Below are positions 24,101-35,300 of a DNA stretch of 64,000 nt, in pieces. Position 1 is the first letter of the stretch. Every line of letters begins with the position of its first letter. This stretch comes from Campylorhamphus procurvoides (Eukaryota; Chordata; Aves; Passeriformes; Dendrocolaptidae): NCBI GenBank assembly GCA_013396655.1, contig WBMV01008225.1, positions 841,928 to 905,927 on the forward strand, given 5' to 3'. The notes beneath the pieces were generated by a model that saw only the letters and a program-made list of their open reading frames with translations, was not told where the DNA came from and did not search any database. Made by a program: the position numbers and the translations under genes.

Positions 24101-25276
24101 GGTCTCTGACTGCTTGCCATATGCACACTGGGGTCAGCACTGGGCAGCCCTGCCCTGGTGCCAGCAGGATGCAGCCCATCGTAGATGATTACCACAGCCA
24201 GGCACCAGGAGTGGTGTGGAGAGAGCTTGTTACACTGCTGCGAGGATTTTCAGGCGTGGTTCTGCTGTGATTAATTATGAAGTAAACAGGTTATTTGCAG
24301 ACAGGAAAGCAAATGCAAGCTGAGGGTTGCTGGGCCTAGAGTCCCAGTGCCTGAATTCCCAAATATTCCCAACTCCATGGGAATGCCACTGGCCCCTGGT
24401 GCCTGTAAGGCTCAGGAGCTCATGGCATTGCCAACCGAGAGCCAGGACTTCCCCACGATTTGAGGAAATGTCTGCATCTTGCTGAAATGGAAAATAACTG
24501 GGACAGCCCTTCAGTTGCAATAATCTGGACACTACATCCCTTCTGGCTTCTGGAGCAGGGCCACAGTGTCCACCATGGAGCACAGATGCTGGGCAAGAAA
24601 GCTCCCTGCAGCCAAAGTGGCAAGTGCCCAGTCAAAATGAGACCATTTCGTTGACTCACCAGACTTCAGTGTGTCTCCTGTTGGGTTTCCCTTATTTAGA
24701 AAGATCCTGCGTTGGAAATAAATCAACGTGGAGGGGGGCAGACCATTGGAGAGTGATCCAGAGGGCTTCAGGGATGAGCAGGATGCTGCTGAGCGCTGCT
24801 GCAGCTTGATAGAAGTCATGACCAGGCAGGAAGGAAGGATCCAGACTGCATGGACCCACTGTGGAGTAAGCACCCATGGTTAGCAGGAGGAGGGAAGTGC
24901 TGTCCAAAATTGCCTCTGATCTCTCCTTGCTTGTCCTGGGGTACCAGCGGCCACCTAAAGCAGTAAGTGCTTTCTCTAAGTGCTTACAGAAAGGTGCAAG
25001 TGGAAAGTTAGTGTATGTAATCAGGAAACCCAATATACCAGGTGGAAATAACCAACCTCAGTTGTAATTCAAACTGAATTTCTCTTACAGAAAGAGTTTT
25101 TAAATTATGGAGCAATTTCCAAAGTCAGCAATAAAAAGGGCTGCATGTCAGCTCAACAAAAGATAGATAAATTTATGGAAAATGAGGAAACGTGAGAGAC
25201 AACCACTGGCTGGATTTATGTGGTTGGGAATAGATGTGGAGATATCAATGTATTGTATGATGTCTGTATTACTTAC

Positions 25277-25316
25277 TGTCACAAATGCAGGTTTAGATGA
25301 ACCACTACTTCTGGCT
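25277..25316 (-). CDS. Candidate 40-base exon, minus strand
   Basis: On the minus strand the block follows AAAGGTATGTCAG and ends at the strong donor GACA|GTAAGTAA. Only one of three frames is open and it reads ARSSGSSKPAFVT (phase 2 in, phase 0 out). The acceptor tract is moderate (TTTTTTACTAAAGCAAAGG). It is in phase with the candidates at 31134-31162 and 12039-12063. The peptide is Ser-rich and has no recognisable domain. Confidence 0.2.
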
Positions 25317-25845
25317 CTGACATACCTTTGCTTTAGTAAAAAACAATTGCTTCCATAATACAGCAAGAAACAATGGAATGATAAAATCTAACTGTATTGG
25401 AAACAAGCATTCTGTATGAAACTTGTGGTTTGCTGTCCATTCTGTAAGACTTAATCTTCTCTCTACAGCAAAGATTTTTTGGCAGCTCTGGTGATTCCAC
25501 ATTATGTTTGTGTATGTTTTGCTGTAGGGTATAACTTCATTTTGTTTCTGGTTTTGATATAAAGGATAGAATAAGTAAATATGAGTGTATGTAACCTATA
25601 CAGACACAGATGTGTACATATACACACACAAATATGTTTGTGTGATTAGCAGCAAGTATTTGTGAAACCAGATGATAACAGATGATTCTGTGACACTATA
25701 TGCATCTTGCAGACTACCAACAGCAATTTCCTAGCGTGCATAAACTTAAGGGTCTTTGAAAGGAATCTTCGGAGACTGCATCATACCATTTTCTGGTATA
25801 TTGAATTCTGATTAGATTTCACTGCTGTTCTTTGATGTGTTGTTG

Positions 25846-25887
25846 TTTTTCTTTCTCTTTTTTTTCCTTTTCTTTCCTTTTCTTTAA
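25846..25887. repeat. Pyrimidine-rich tract
   Basis: An almost pure T/C stretch (TTTTTCTTTCTCTTTTTTTT, then CCTTTTCTTTCC). It resembles a splice-acceptor tract, but no open block follows. Confidence 0.7.
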
Positions 25888-26772
25888 TGCAGCCTGTCTT
25901 ATTCTTTTCCCTTCAAGCCTTACTCTTGTGTGACTGTTAATGAAGCAGCTCACTTATTCTCATCCATCCTTGTTAGATAAGTTCAAAGCAACGAAGCTTT
26001 TGGTGCTCTGGTCCAGTTTAAACCTCCTTCCTTGCAGTTCCTTCTGCAAGGAAAACATGGATGACATGGGCCTGGCGAGGCCACCAGCCAGCAGCAAGCA
26101 GTCAAGTGGTATATCTAGAGGTTACACTTTGACCCAGTCCTCAGGCTCCATGTGGGATTTCAGTGTCTTGCCTTGAGAACAGAAGGGTTTATAATAACTT
26201 GTTTAACTTCAGAGGAAGCTGCATGTGCATGGGATAGCTGGGAGGTCCACTTGGAGAACAAAAACCACTGATATGTACTCTGAATTTTCATACCAAATAA
26301 TATGAAGAAAACAAGAAGCGGTTCTTGGGATGACTGGGTATTAGAGTTGAGGAGTTCTCCCTGAGATATTAAACCCTACCTTCAATAGCACCCTTTGGAG
26401 AGATGTTTACAAATGCTCTTCAGGAAGATATAATCAACATGGACCTTTGTTTTTATTCTTTCTTGTTAATTGATTATATTTTTTTAATATAGAGATTATG
26501 AAATCACACTGACTGATTTCTGAGCATTGCAATTCATGCTTTTTTCCATTCAAGACAATAAAATGTATTACAAGTGCCTTTTTAATGAAAGAGAAAGCAA
26601 GGCCTTCACGTCCAGCAACATCTGCTGGGAACACATTCTAAATTGAAAACGTGTGCTGTTCTGGTGGGGAGAGAGAGTGAAAGGTCTTCTAGTGACAGGA
26701 AGTATCCAAAAAAGTTAATGCTGAAATCAGTAAAAAAATCATGCGTGACAGGAGGAAAATGAGCACACAACC

Positions 26773-26803
26773 TTTTTTTTTTTTTTTTTTGAGGAGGAGG
26801 AGG
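26773..26803. repeat. T18 run plus GAG repeat
   Basis: Eighteen T are followed by GAGGAGGAGGAGG, a sharp switch from pyrimidine to purine on one strand. Confidence 0.85.
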
Positions 26804-28438
26804 TGGAATGAAGATGGACAAAGACAAGACAGAGATGGGGGAAGCAGGGAAGCAGGAGTATCTGTGTGTTGACAGAACTGTTTATTTGCTCCTGGCAGAA
26901 GCAAAAGCCAGCATATACTCCCTCTAGCTTTTTGTTATTTATAAAGATGGAAAGCCTCATCTGTTGCCAAGACCTCTTATCCCTTGACTTGAATCAGACA
27001 GTACATCTTGCATATTCAGTCAGGGACTAGTGTGTGTTTTATGAGGACAGAAAGGAAAAGATATGTTTATTCTTGTAACCTTCTCCTGTTTATTACTGTA
27101 TATAGTTACTACCACTACCAAAATGAGAAAGCTTGTATTTTAGCCATAGCAGAATAATGCAAATTAAGAAATAAATGACTATTTAAAAATAATTAAATTG
27201 CCCTGTACTCTACCATCTGTGAGAATGTGGAATGGTTCTATGATGAGGTGCACATTTCTGAAACACTTCTGGTTTTGATGTGTCTTCTGGTTAGCTTGAT
27301 TGTACCTGTGCTAAGTTTAAAAACATTTCTTATGTGTGCTTTATGCCTTGCCTGAGCTCAAGCATCTCTAAGTACTTCCAATCTCCTCATAAATACACCT
27401 TTGTATTCTGCCTAATATATAAACATCACGACCTATGTCTGAGAATGTTGGGAATTTTATTAGGTTCATAAAGTTTTAGTTGCGGTCTAGCCCAATGAGT
27501 CCAAAATAAATAAATGTAGAGAGCAAAAAGAGTAACAATTTTGTGCTTATTTCTTCTCTCCCCTGAGAGTTTCCCCAGTACTGGTGAAGTACTTGCAGCA
27601 GTCGTTTCTGTGGCTTGATATCAAAGTACCTGCAAGCCAGAAAGTGACAGACAGATGCAGAGAGGAAAAGCTGTGGAAAAATAAGTGAAATGGCCCTGTT
27701 AGTGCATTTCACTGACTTCCTAGGTCTCTTTCCAGCTTAAGGGCTGGGAAAAACAGTGAATAATTGTGAATAAATGGTGACAGCCATGTTCCCTCTGTTG
27801 CTGCTCTGAGTAAAGCTGCTTGGTCAGGACAGCTTCCTAAACCCTATGGATGGAGCATAAACAATCAGCATGGCAGGATGGAAACCTCTCTCTTAGCATA
27901 CAGTGAGACCTAACTCTTGGACTGAGGTCTTCACTCGGGGGTGGCCCTTTCTCTGGATGAAAAGCTATCACTGTTCCTCTGTTAGCACAGAGCTTGCTTC
28001 ACCTGCAGCATCCACTGTTGACAGCTAAGGTAGATGCAATGGTACAGAAAAGAAGCTGTCAATAGTGCCAACACCTTCACCTGAGCAAGGGGTGAGTGCA
28101 GTCTTTGCTTCAGGATATTATACTCCATATTTATTTCAGGCATCTCTCACTCAGCAGAGCTGCCATGCTCAGGACATACAGGGTATGTAGGAAAGATGCT
28201 GTTGTTCCTTTCCTGTTTGTGGAAAGGTGTTGCATTATCTTGAGACAAGCTTAAGTGCATGCAGCTGTCATGCCTTTTAAAACAAGTGTGTAGTGAGCCT
28301 TAGACCTGTCAGAAAAATACAGCCCTGAAAACTTTGTAAACCCAAGGAATCAGCCAGCCAAGGCTTACATGAGGGTCAAAACCATGGCTTAGGGCAGTTA
28401 CGAAGGTAAATATATGAATTTTTGCACATCCATTGCAG

Positions 28439-28483
28439 GAGCACCAGAGCCAGAGATACCACTTTTGCAGGAAGACTTGGGAG
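28439..28483 (+). CDS. Candidate 45-base exon, plus strand
   Basis: The acceptor ACATCCATTGCAG and the donor GGGAG|GTAAAT flank 45 bases. Read in phase 1, as delivered by 9621-9717, it gives APEPEIPLLQEDLG and leaves in phase 1. The junction would read ...ALPG-APEPE... The acceptor tract is only moderate and a block this short can occur by chance. Confidence 0.24.
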
Positions 28484-30108
28484 GTAAATCTTTAAAGATC
28501 AAACCCCAAAAGCACTTACCATTTGTTTATATTCATTGCACTAGTTCTGTTTCAAGGCTATTGGAAAACTATTTCTGGAATGTAGCAAATGGCATAATAC
28601 ATGTTACAGATCCCATTCCTAGTTAGCTACAAAGCTTACACTGCATTTGCAGGGGGATAGAGGCAGCTTTTTATTGTTCAACAATTTTTATAGCTGAAAA
28701 TATTTTTTTGAGCAGATAACTGTAACAGGACTACAATTACAAACGAAGTAAGACCATGCTATTTTTTTTTCCTTTTTCTCAAATCACAGCTGCACAGTTG
28801 ACTCTTAGGTTTGCTTGGAAATTTTCCAGCAAATGAAAATTTTGTTGGAAACCTCTGCACAACTTTCATGGTCCAAGATACTCGGTCTCTTGAAATACCT
28901 TAGATTTGATAGACTTCTGTAAGCTCAAAGATGAATTCCTGCCAGTTATGACCAGGAGTGAAAGCTGACAGACCCTTAACCCTAGGGCAGATGTTGAGGA
29001 ATATATATAGTGCAGGTAGCTTGGTGTGCAGGTGTAGTGAGAGCTGCAGGATGAGCTCTGAGAGGAGGGGGCCTGAGGGAACAGGCTATGACCTGGCACT
29101 GACCCTTTGCACAGCAAAGGGCATGAGAACCTGTGGTCCAGCCAGGGGATCAAATACCCAGAGACACTTCAGGAGCTGATGACTCGGATGGAAGATCCCA
29201 CACCTGTGTGTGCACAGATTGTCGGCGTATGAAAGCCCAACGTTTCTTTTGTTCAGCATCCCTCCTCCGAGGCACCATCTCAAGCTGTTACTCTGTTGCT
29301 ACACCATGATTAAATGCTTTAAAGAACCAGAGATCTGAGTCTCTGAATGGGAAGCTTGAAGTTGAGGTGGTAAGGAAATCTTGTCTGACTATGAGAGTGG
29401 TGTGTTGGGAGTCAGGTGGGGCAGCCACGGCCTCACTGGAGCCACCTGTGAGGGGCTTTGGTCCCAGCATTTAAAGTCTCTGGTCGTGGGAGTGTGACTG
29501 CCAGAGTGGCTCCTGATGTATCTATAAGGAGGCAGGGGAATGTTCTCATTTGGGCTGAGAAGTCATGGGTCTCACCATCCTGTGCTGTACTGGAAAAACA
29601 TTTTTTTGTACAGGACCAGCCTATGGACCAGCTGTAAGAGGCAATGGATGGACATAGAACCCAGATGGAGGTAGGTGCCTTCCTTCAACAGAATGTAGAT
29701 ATTGGTTAGACCCTGAGCACTCATGTCACTGCTGTGCACTGGCTGATTTCCACTGTCCTGCTCATCCTGCCGGTTCACAGCCCTCAGGCTTGCGTGGGAG
29801 GAAGACTGCCTGCACTGGATGCAGAGCAGGGGCAGCTAGTGTATGCCCTCTTGGGCTTCTTTGGGCATGGCAGGTGAGCAGGGGAATACTTGCCTCACCC
29901 TTGGCTCAACACCCTGCAGTGAGGAGGTGGAAGGGGAGGGCAGCCAGTGCCAAGCCCCTGGGCAGGCAGTGCCCTTGCCCTCACACAGCTGGTTACCAGC
30001 AGGCCAGGTGATCCTGCAGGTCAGCAAGGCCTTGGCTGCAGACCCTCAGCAAGCTTGTGAGCTTGCTAAAACCTCCTGTGTCTTCCACTTTTTTTAATTT
30101 TATTTTAA

Positions 30109-30759
30109 ATGCAAGTGCAAAAGCCCAAAATTACTAATGTTCCTTCCAAGGCAATGACCACAAAACAGAGAATCAAACCCACAGAAATGCTTTCTTTTAG
30201 AAATTACTCACATTTCTACAAGCTTTGCTTATACCAACTTGACACAGCCAAACCCACTGACTGTTCAGCTATGTGGCCTGAGAAACTCAGCTGCATTAAC
30301 AAAGCTGCTCTCAGATGTAGAGCAATGCTTTTCATCTTTGTTAAAATACCACATTGCTACTCCATTCCTACCCTGTCAGCATCCCTTCTCATTGGCCCTT
30401 CTGCCTGTTCCACTGGAAATTTGGCATATATTGCCAAGCTCCTTGCAGCTCCACAAGTTAAATATTCACCCCAAAATGCCTTAGAGATGTGGGGAGAACT
30501 GGTCCTTTACTCTTCCTTTTTCAGAAACCTAATTAAGTCTTCCCATTGTGTGAGTTACTTTTTTCTTTTATTAATAACACTATATTTCAATTCATCCTAC
30601 AGTGCAACAGTGGCAGGCAGCTGCCCAACACTTGTACTCTTAAAAAGGGAAAACAATGTAAAGAGAGGATGTCCCTGGAGGGAGATCATGCCCTGCCCCA
30701 GCTGCTCACACATGCGAGAGATTTTCTTTTTCAACGACAAGAGCAAGTCGGGAACATGA
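30109..30759 (+). other. Longest open frame in the window (216 codons), unassigned
   Basis: An ATG-initiated frame of 216 codons in sequence of average composition. It contains two hydrophobic stretches (around residues 74-106 and 150-165) and no motif I recognise. There is no upstream promoter signal, Kozak context or matching exon. Overlapping frames on the minus strand run to 110 codons. It may be chance, a long non-coding RNA frame or a decayed element. Its length is more than expected from average base composition alone. Confidence 0.12.
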
Positions 30760-31133
30760 CTGCTGTTCTTGCCCTTGGAAACACCCCTCTTTGCCTTGCA
30801 AGCATTTGGAAACTTGGCTTTCACTACTGCAAGGGTAGCTAGGGACTTTACCCGTTTTGAGCACTTGCATTTTAAATGAATGAGTATCTCAATGGCCAGT
30901 GGTGTGACACACTCAGGGGTGGGACACATGTACCCCTAAGGGGCAATAAAGTTTGAAGAGAAGGGCCAGTTTCTTCTGCCCTGACCTGACTGGAGCTGAA
31001 CAACCTCTGACAGATGAAGATGGGCTTGCTCAGACAGCGAGTAGGATCTGGCAAACAGTTTTGTTGTTCTGCATTTGGCAGTTAAGCAAAAACCTTGGTA
31101 GTCTCGTAGAAAGCTAAGCAGTTAGATACTTAC

Positions 31134-31162
31134 TCAACATCTGTGTCCTTGGGGTATCTTTC
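31134..31162 (-). CDS. Candidate 29-base microexon, minus strand
   Basis: A good acceptor (TATCCATTTCAATAG) and a strong donor (TTGA|GTAAGTAT) flank 29 bases on the minus strand. In phase 0 it reads ERYPKDTDV and leaves in phase 2, which fits the entry of 25277-25316. A second frame is also open. Splice signals are better than the coding evidence. Confidence 0.18.
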
Positions 31163-34149
31163 CTATTGAAATGGATAACATTTTAGAGCACATACCTTGT
31201 GAAACAGCTTGGAACGGTAATGCTGCAGTTGCTAGCAATTGGTGTAAAGTTCAAACAAAAATCAAGCCCAGCCACAAAACCCAGAAAGTTCTGCAAATTC
31301 TGCAGATAAGTGGAGATCACTGGGCTGTACAGGGTGTGTGCCATGAGGACCAGAGACCATACAGGGAGAGGCAGGAAAGACATAAGATGCTTGGCACAGC
31401 AGCTCAGCTCTTCCCTGTGGATGCGCTTACACTGAATGTCTGGTAGCATAGTGGGTGTGTAATTTGGATGCTTTGGCACAGTCCGCAGGGTCAGTATTTG
31501 CCTGATGCTGTCTGCATTTTCAGTCTCATCCTTGGTCCCTGGAGATAAGGATCTTGGAGGTAATTGGCAGTTACAGTGGCCTGCAATGAAAGTAACATTC
31601 TTCTCCACAGAGGTGTCTTTATAAAGCATCAACCAAAGTAAATGCATACAATTGTGTCCTATTTCAAAGTGTGCTATAAAAAAACCCCCATGAACTGAAC
31701 TGTGCATAAGGAGGAGTTTGGATTACTATATTTTTTGACATTGAATGCTTTAGGTCGCCTGTTATAGGTCCTATGTAGTGAAGGAAGTTGCCCATAGAGT
31801 ATATAACAAGGACCAAAGGATGGATTTGTGTTGAAAACAATGGACTGAGATTCAGGAGGAGATTCACATGCCAATCTGTCCACAGGCTTCCTTTGTGTCT
31901 TAGTTCTCCACGTGTGAAACAAGGAAGTAGTATGCCAGGGAATGTATAAGTACATCCTTACAACTTATATACTAAATTAAAGTTTTGGTGAAGCAACCAC
32001 TGACATTTATCACAGTTCCAGTGATAAAACTCATCCAAATAGCACACAGATGTTAAAATCATGGGAGTGGCATTTTTGCATAAGTAGAAATGTTTTCATG
32101 TAAGCAGAAGAGAAACCATCAATAGTGGTGATGTCATTGTCTCAACCTGGTGAAAGCAGAGGTGCAGTTTATCATGGAAGAATCATGTCAAAACTCTTTT
32201 GCTGGCAGAATATTTAGTTTTTTTGTTTAGCTACTGATTAGAATAATCAAACTATAGAAAAAAATAGATTGGAAACGATGCTTGGATGTGATCTGGTCCA
32301 ACTCCATCCTGAAAGCAGAGCTGACTTCACAATTAGATGAGGTTGCCCAAGGCATGGTTTGGTGAAGCTGTTCTTCTCTCTGGGAGCAGGGATGCTACAG
32401 TCTTTTTGGACAATCCATTACTGTCTTCAGCTGTTCCCTGTGTGAAGAATGTTTTCCTTCTTTCAAAAGGCAGGTAAGAAAACACCTATGTCCTCTTTGC
32501 CAGAAAAGCCCAGTTGTAAGCTGGACACTTCACTCTAAGCATCTTAAAATGCAGGATGCTATGCACATGCCTGGAGACAAAGCAGGCTTAACAAAAATTA
32601 CAGGATCAGAAAATACCATGAAGAAAGACACAGATGAAATGAGAGTATGAGAAAAATTTTAGTAGAATGAGTGTGAATTTTAAGTAGCCAATAAATGTTA
32701 CTTTTCATCTTATTTTGAATAAGAGCACATGGTTATGATTGTATCCAATTGCTTTCTATAGATTTAGATATTTGTGTTGTTGCTGAATGTGGTAAAAGAT
32801 GGGTATGGCTCCTTGATGATGCTCCTCTGTTCTAGGATCCCTCTTCTTTTGTCCCTGTCTTGTAGTTTTTACCAACCTTTCAAGGCAAATTTTTAGGATG
32901 TGAACAAAGGATGGCATATAATGAGACACAGAGATTGTGTGTTTTTCTCCTGATTCATAAGGGAATGGTGTGCAATATCACTTTAAGGTCTACACATAGA
33001 AGCTAACTATCAGTCATTAGCAAGTTTCTATATGGTACTTAAGCTGCAACAGCATGGGGGAAAGGGAGTTTCTTGTGTCACTTTCATTGGCCTTCAGTCA
33101 CCAGTTATGAGTGCATTACTTTCTGGTCATTAATTTTATTATGTATAAGGCTGTCAAATATTTTGAGACTTGGTGACTTATGTTTTCTGAAAAACACAGA
33201 GCTTTCAGATAGCTGGGGTTTTTGGGACTGGAGGAGCTAATGTAGCAGAGAAGGCACCCATTTGGGGAGAAATCTGTGAGAGATGTGGTCTGCATATGAA
33301 GAGGACAAGCTACTGGCACAATAATTGTAATATTATGGATAGCTATATAAAATAACAGATGTGGAGAAGTGGGATGCCAAAAAAGCCAACAAGATCTTGG
33401 TGGGAAGCTTTTGGCATGTCAATATTAATGATAGAGCAAGACACCATGAGAAAGGAGAATTTTTTCCAGGAATCAAAAAACAGGGATGTGGTTGCTGAAA
33501 ACAAGAATTCCAGGAGAGGGAAGGGGGAGAGAAAATGTCAGACAGAGATGTACTGTGCATTGCTGGAAAGCTTAAACCTTAAAACATATGAGTAAGGTCA
33601 TTCCAGTTTAGAAATCGTTGCATTAAAGAATAATAACCTAGCTGAGAGAATCCTGAATAAATGGGAAGTAATTGTGTTGCTCCACTGCATGTTTAAGTAC
33701 TACTGCCATAACATAGCAGAATTCCCATAGGCAATGACTGAGCCAGAAGGTCATTCATGAAGACCTAGTGTGCCTAATTTGCAGGATTGAGGCAGGTATC
33801 TCAGCTGTCAAGGGGAGACTGCAATAGCCTTTGTGTTTCATAGGCAACTACACACAGGCATGGCGAGAATAAGCAGGATGTCTTCTGCCTGTGGCAGACC
33901 ACTAAATGAACATCTTGACTTATTCATAATTCTCAGTAATGAAGTACCACAGGGATATTTTTGCTGGGATAACCATGTTGGCTTTGAAATACTTCTTCTG
34001 GAATGAGAGTCCAATTATTATTGGTATGATTCTAATGTACTTAAGGCAGTCACTTTTCCCACACTCTAATATTACAGTTCCATATTTTTGGTATTAACCA
34101 GTCAGATGTGTTATAATTATGAATCAGACATTGGTTTTAAGGCTTGCAG
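31163..34149. other. Intron-like DNA containing one CR1 fragment
   Basis: The minus strand carries an open frame of 174 codons (31183-31707) with no recognised domain; it directly follows the 216-codon plus frame, so this 1.6-kb segment is unusually poor in stops on both strands. A CR1 fragment is at 32251-32505. The rest shows nothing I can name. Confidence 0.45.
32251..32505 (-). mobile_element. CR1 LINE 3' fragment
   Basis: GATCTGGTCCAACTCCATCC, GAGGTTGCCCAAGGCATGGT, TTCAGCTGTTCCCTGTGTGA and AGAATGTTTTCCTTC occur in the order of a reverse-complemented CR1 3' region (GTCCAACCC..., AGGTCGCCCAGG..., CCTGTTCCAGTG..., AAGAATTTTTCCT). It is diverged, 5' truncated and on the minus strand, with the tail near 32251 largely eroded. 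Confidence 0.7.
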
Positions 34150-34281
34150 AGCTCTCTCATGAAGCTTTAATTTCCTCAGCCATTTGCAATATTTTTGCAT
34201 CTGTCACATACACAAGGGTACCACCAACAGACAAGGCTGTGCCAGGCACAATACTATGTTATGTCTGTGGATTGTACCTAG

Positions 34282-34368
34282 TTAAGCCCTAAGTAGGGCT
34301 TGACAAATCACTGGCACATGATCCAAGTCTTTCCTATTTACGAGGGGTACAAGTGGTTTGTGGTCAGT
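34282..34368 (-). pseudogene. RNase H C-terminal block of the gypsy-type relic
   Basis: A 28-codon open segment carries TDHKPLVPL and DLDHVPV. The first matches the conserved 'T.DHKPL..L' block of Ty3/gypsy RNase H, where the Asp is catalytic and the His belongs to the active site. A stop follows directly. It is the best preserved part of the relic. Confidence 0.75.
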
Positions 34369-34534
34369 CAAAAGTTGAATTAACTCTCCGAAAGAGCTTT
34401 TTTTATACATTTTTCACATGCTTCTTTTACAATGAGACACTTTTCAGTCTGAAGAGGGTGATTTGTATCATCAGCAAATGTCTAGGAACAGTATGGAGCA
34501 GCCCCACTGGTCTGACCAGGTTGTTATGTTGCAG

Positions 34535-34578
34535 GTGGCTATGACTGGCTACAGGAAAGAAGCACTTATGTGCTTCAG
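34535..34578 (+). CDS. Splice-flanked 44-base open block inside the gypsy relic
   Basis: GTTGTTATGTTGCAG and CTTCAG|GTAAGG flank 44 bases that read GYDWLQERSTYVLQ in phase 1, leaving in phase 0. That would bridge 28439-28483 and 52317-52417 in frame. However, it lies antisense inside the decayed pol region, between the RT and RNase H blocks, so it is either a pseudo-exon or an exon captured from transposon DNA. Confidence 0.13.
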
Positions 34579-34978
34579 GTAAGGCTTCCACTCAGTTGAA
34601 AACATATTCTTGTATTATATTCAAATATCAGGTGATTTCATTTTCCAGGAGCTCATTCCAGGGATAAATTACTACCATCCATAACCCAATATTGATTTTA
34701 CTTTGACATAGATTCAGGTGATTGCATTAATTTATCACTTTCTTAGGCCAATTTACCGTTTCTCAGTCTGTACTTATGCTTAGTTTTCATGCGTATTATC
34801 TCAATAGTTCATCTAGTTTTGATTTAGCCCATTTTTTATTGCCTTTCAGACCCAAATACCAAGTGTCTCTGGGAATCTAGACCGGCTTTTATCATGTTTC
34901 TCTTCTCACTGGTAATATCCCAGGACTTTTTCTGTACAAGCAACTATCCCTTTCCAGGTGCTGCAGTAGCCTTGTCAT

Positions 34979-35220
34979 TTCCTTTGGAATATATTGGGTG
35001 CAGTAGCAATGCCAAAAGGAAGTCTGCGGAAAGATTACCATCCAAAAGGCATAATAAAAGTAGTTAACTTGGCGCCATATGGGTGTAGAAGCATCTGCCA
35101 AAAACCATTTGCGGCATCTAAAAAGGGAAAAAAGCTTGGGCATTCATCTTGGAAAGATGTTGTCCACTGCAAATAGGACAGTGCTTTTCTCAAGCACTTT
35201 GTTATGTTGATTTAGGTCAA
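34979..35220 (-). pseudogene. Reverse transcriptase blocks of the gypsy-type relic
   Basis: Three RT pieces lie in order: an N-terminal DLNQHN...LEKSTV piece, the LDA..GFWQ...KLTTF...PFG block, and RLPFGIATAP..FQR. They correspond to RT motifs up to the 'LPFG..SAP..FQ' region before the catalytic YVDD box, which is not seen. The pieces are in different frames. The minus-strand frame at 34892-35143 is a shifted shadow of this block. Confidence 0.72.
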
Positions 35221-35300
35221 AGGATATGCTGACTCAGCTGTTATTGTTAAGGCCTTATAACCGCTGGTAAATGCCATTCAGTGGGTTTGGCTATTTCCTC

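Larger units (their letters stand above)
15006..25276. other. Long intron-like stretch
   Basis: No gene is supported over about 10 kb. Contents seen: a possible MIR-like relic at about 15560-15815, purine-rich sequence near 16881-16912, a CCAA-rich tract at 17323-17352, a TCTA microsatellite at 21061-21134, and G+C-richer patches at 19130-19500, 22380-22720 and 23890-24900 whose overlapping open frames on both strands are compositional. The block 18540-19060 is open in part on the minus strand with acceptor- and donor-like sites but matches nothing I know. Confidence 0.5.
25317..30108. other. Intron-like DNA with pyrimidine and T tracts
   Basis: A pyrimidine-rich tract lies at 25846-25887 and an 18-T run followed by GAGGAGGAGGAGG at 26773-26803. 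A small plus-strand exon candidate is at 28439-28483. The patch 29030-30080 is G+C-richer with open frames on both strands and no family match. Nothing else was seen. Confidence 0.5.
34150..35300 (-). mobile_element. Degenerate Ty3/gypsy-type retrotransposon pol relic
   Basis: Translated minus-strand fragments in pol order: near 35177-35218 a piece like the DL.KLNK entry of reverse transcriptase (DLNQHNKVLEKS); 35041-35120 LDAANGFWQ and KLTTFIMPFG; 34979-35028, in another frame, RLPFGIATAPNIFQR; near 34420-34450 a TEK...ACEK piece like the RNase H 'E..Y...E.E.LA...ACEK' block; 34282-34368 TDHKPLVPL, then DLDHVPV, ending in a stop. These are hallmarks of Ty3/gypsy RT and RNase H. Frameshifts and stops separate the blocks, so it is inactive. 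No LTR, gag or clear integrase was found. Confidence 0.75.

Noticed and set aside
34892..35143. 84-codon minus-strand frame as a gene
   Set aside because: It is a frame-shifted reading of the gypsy-type RT relic.
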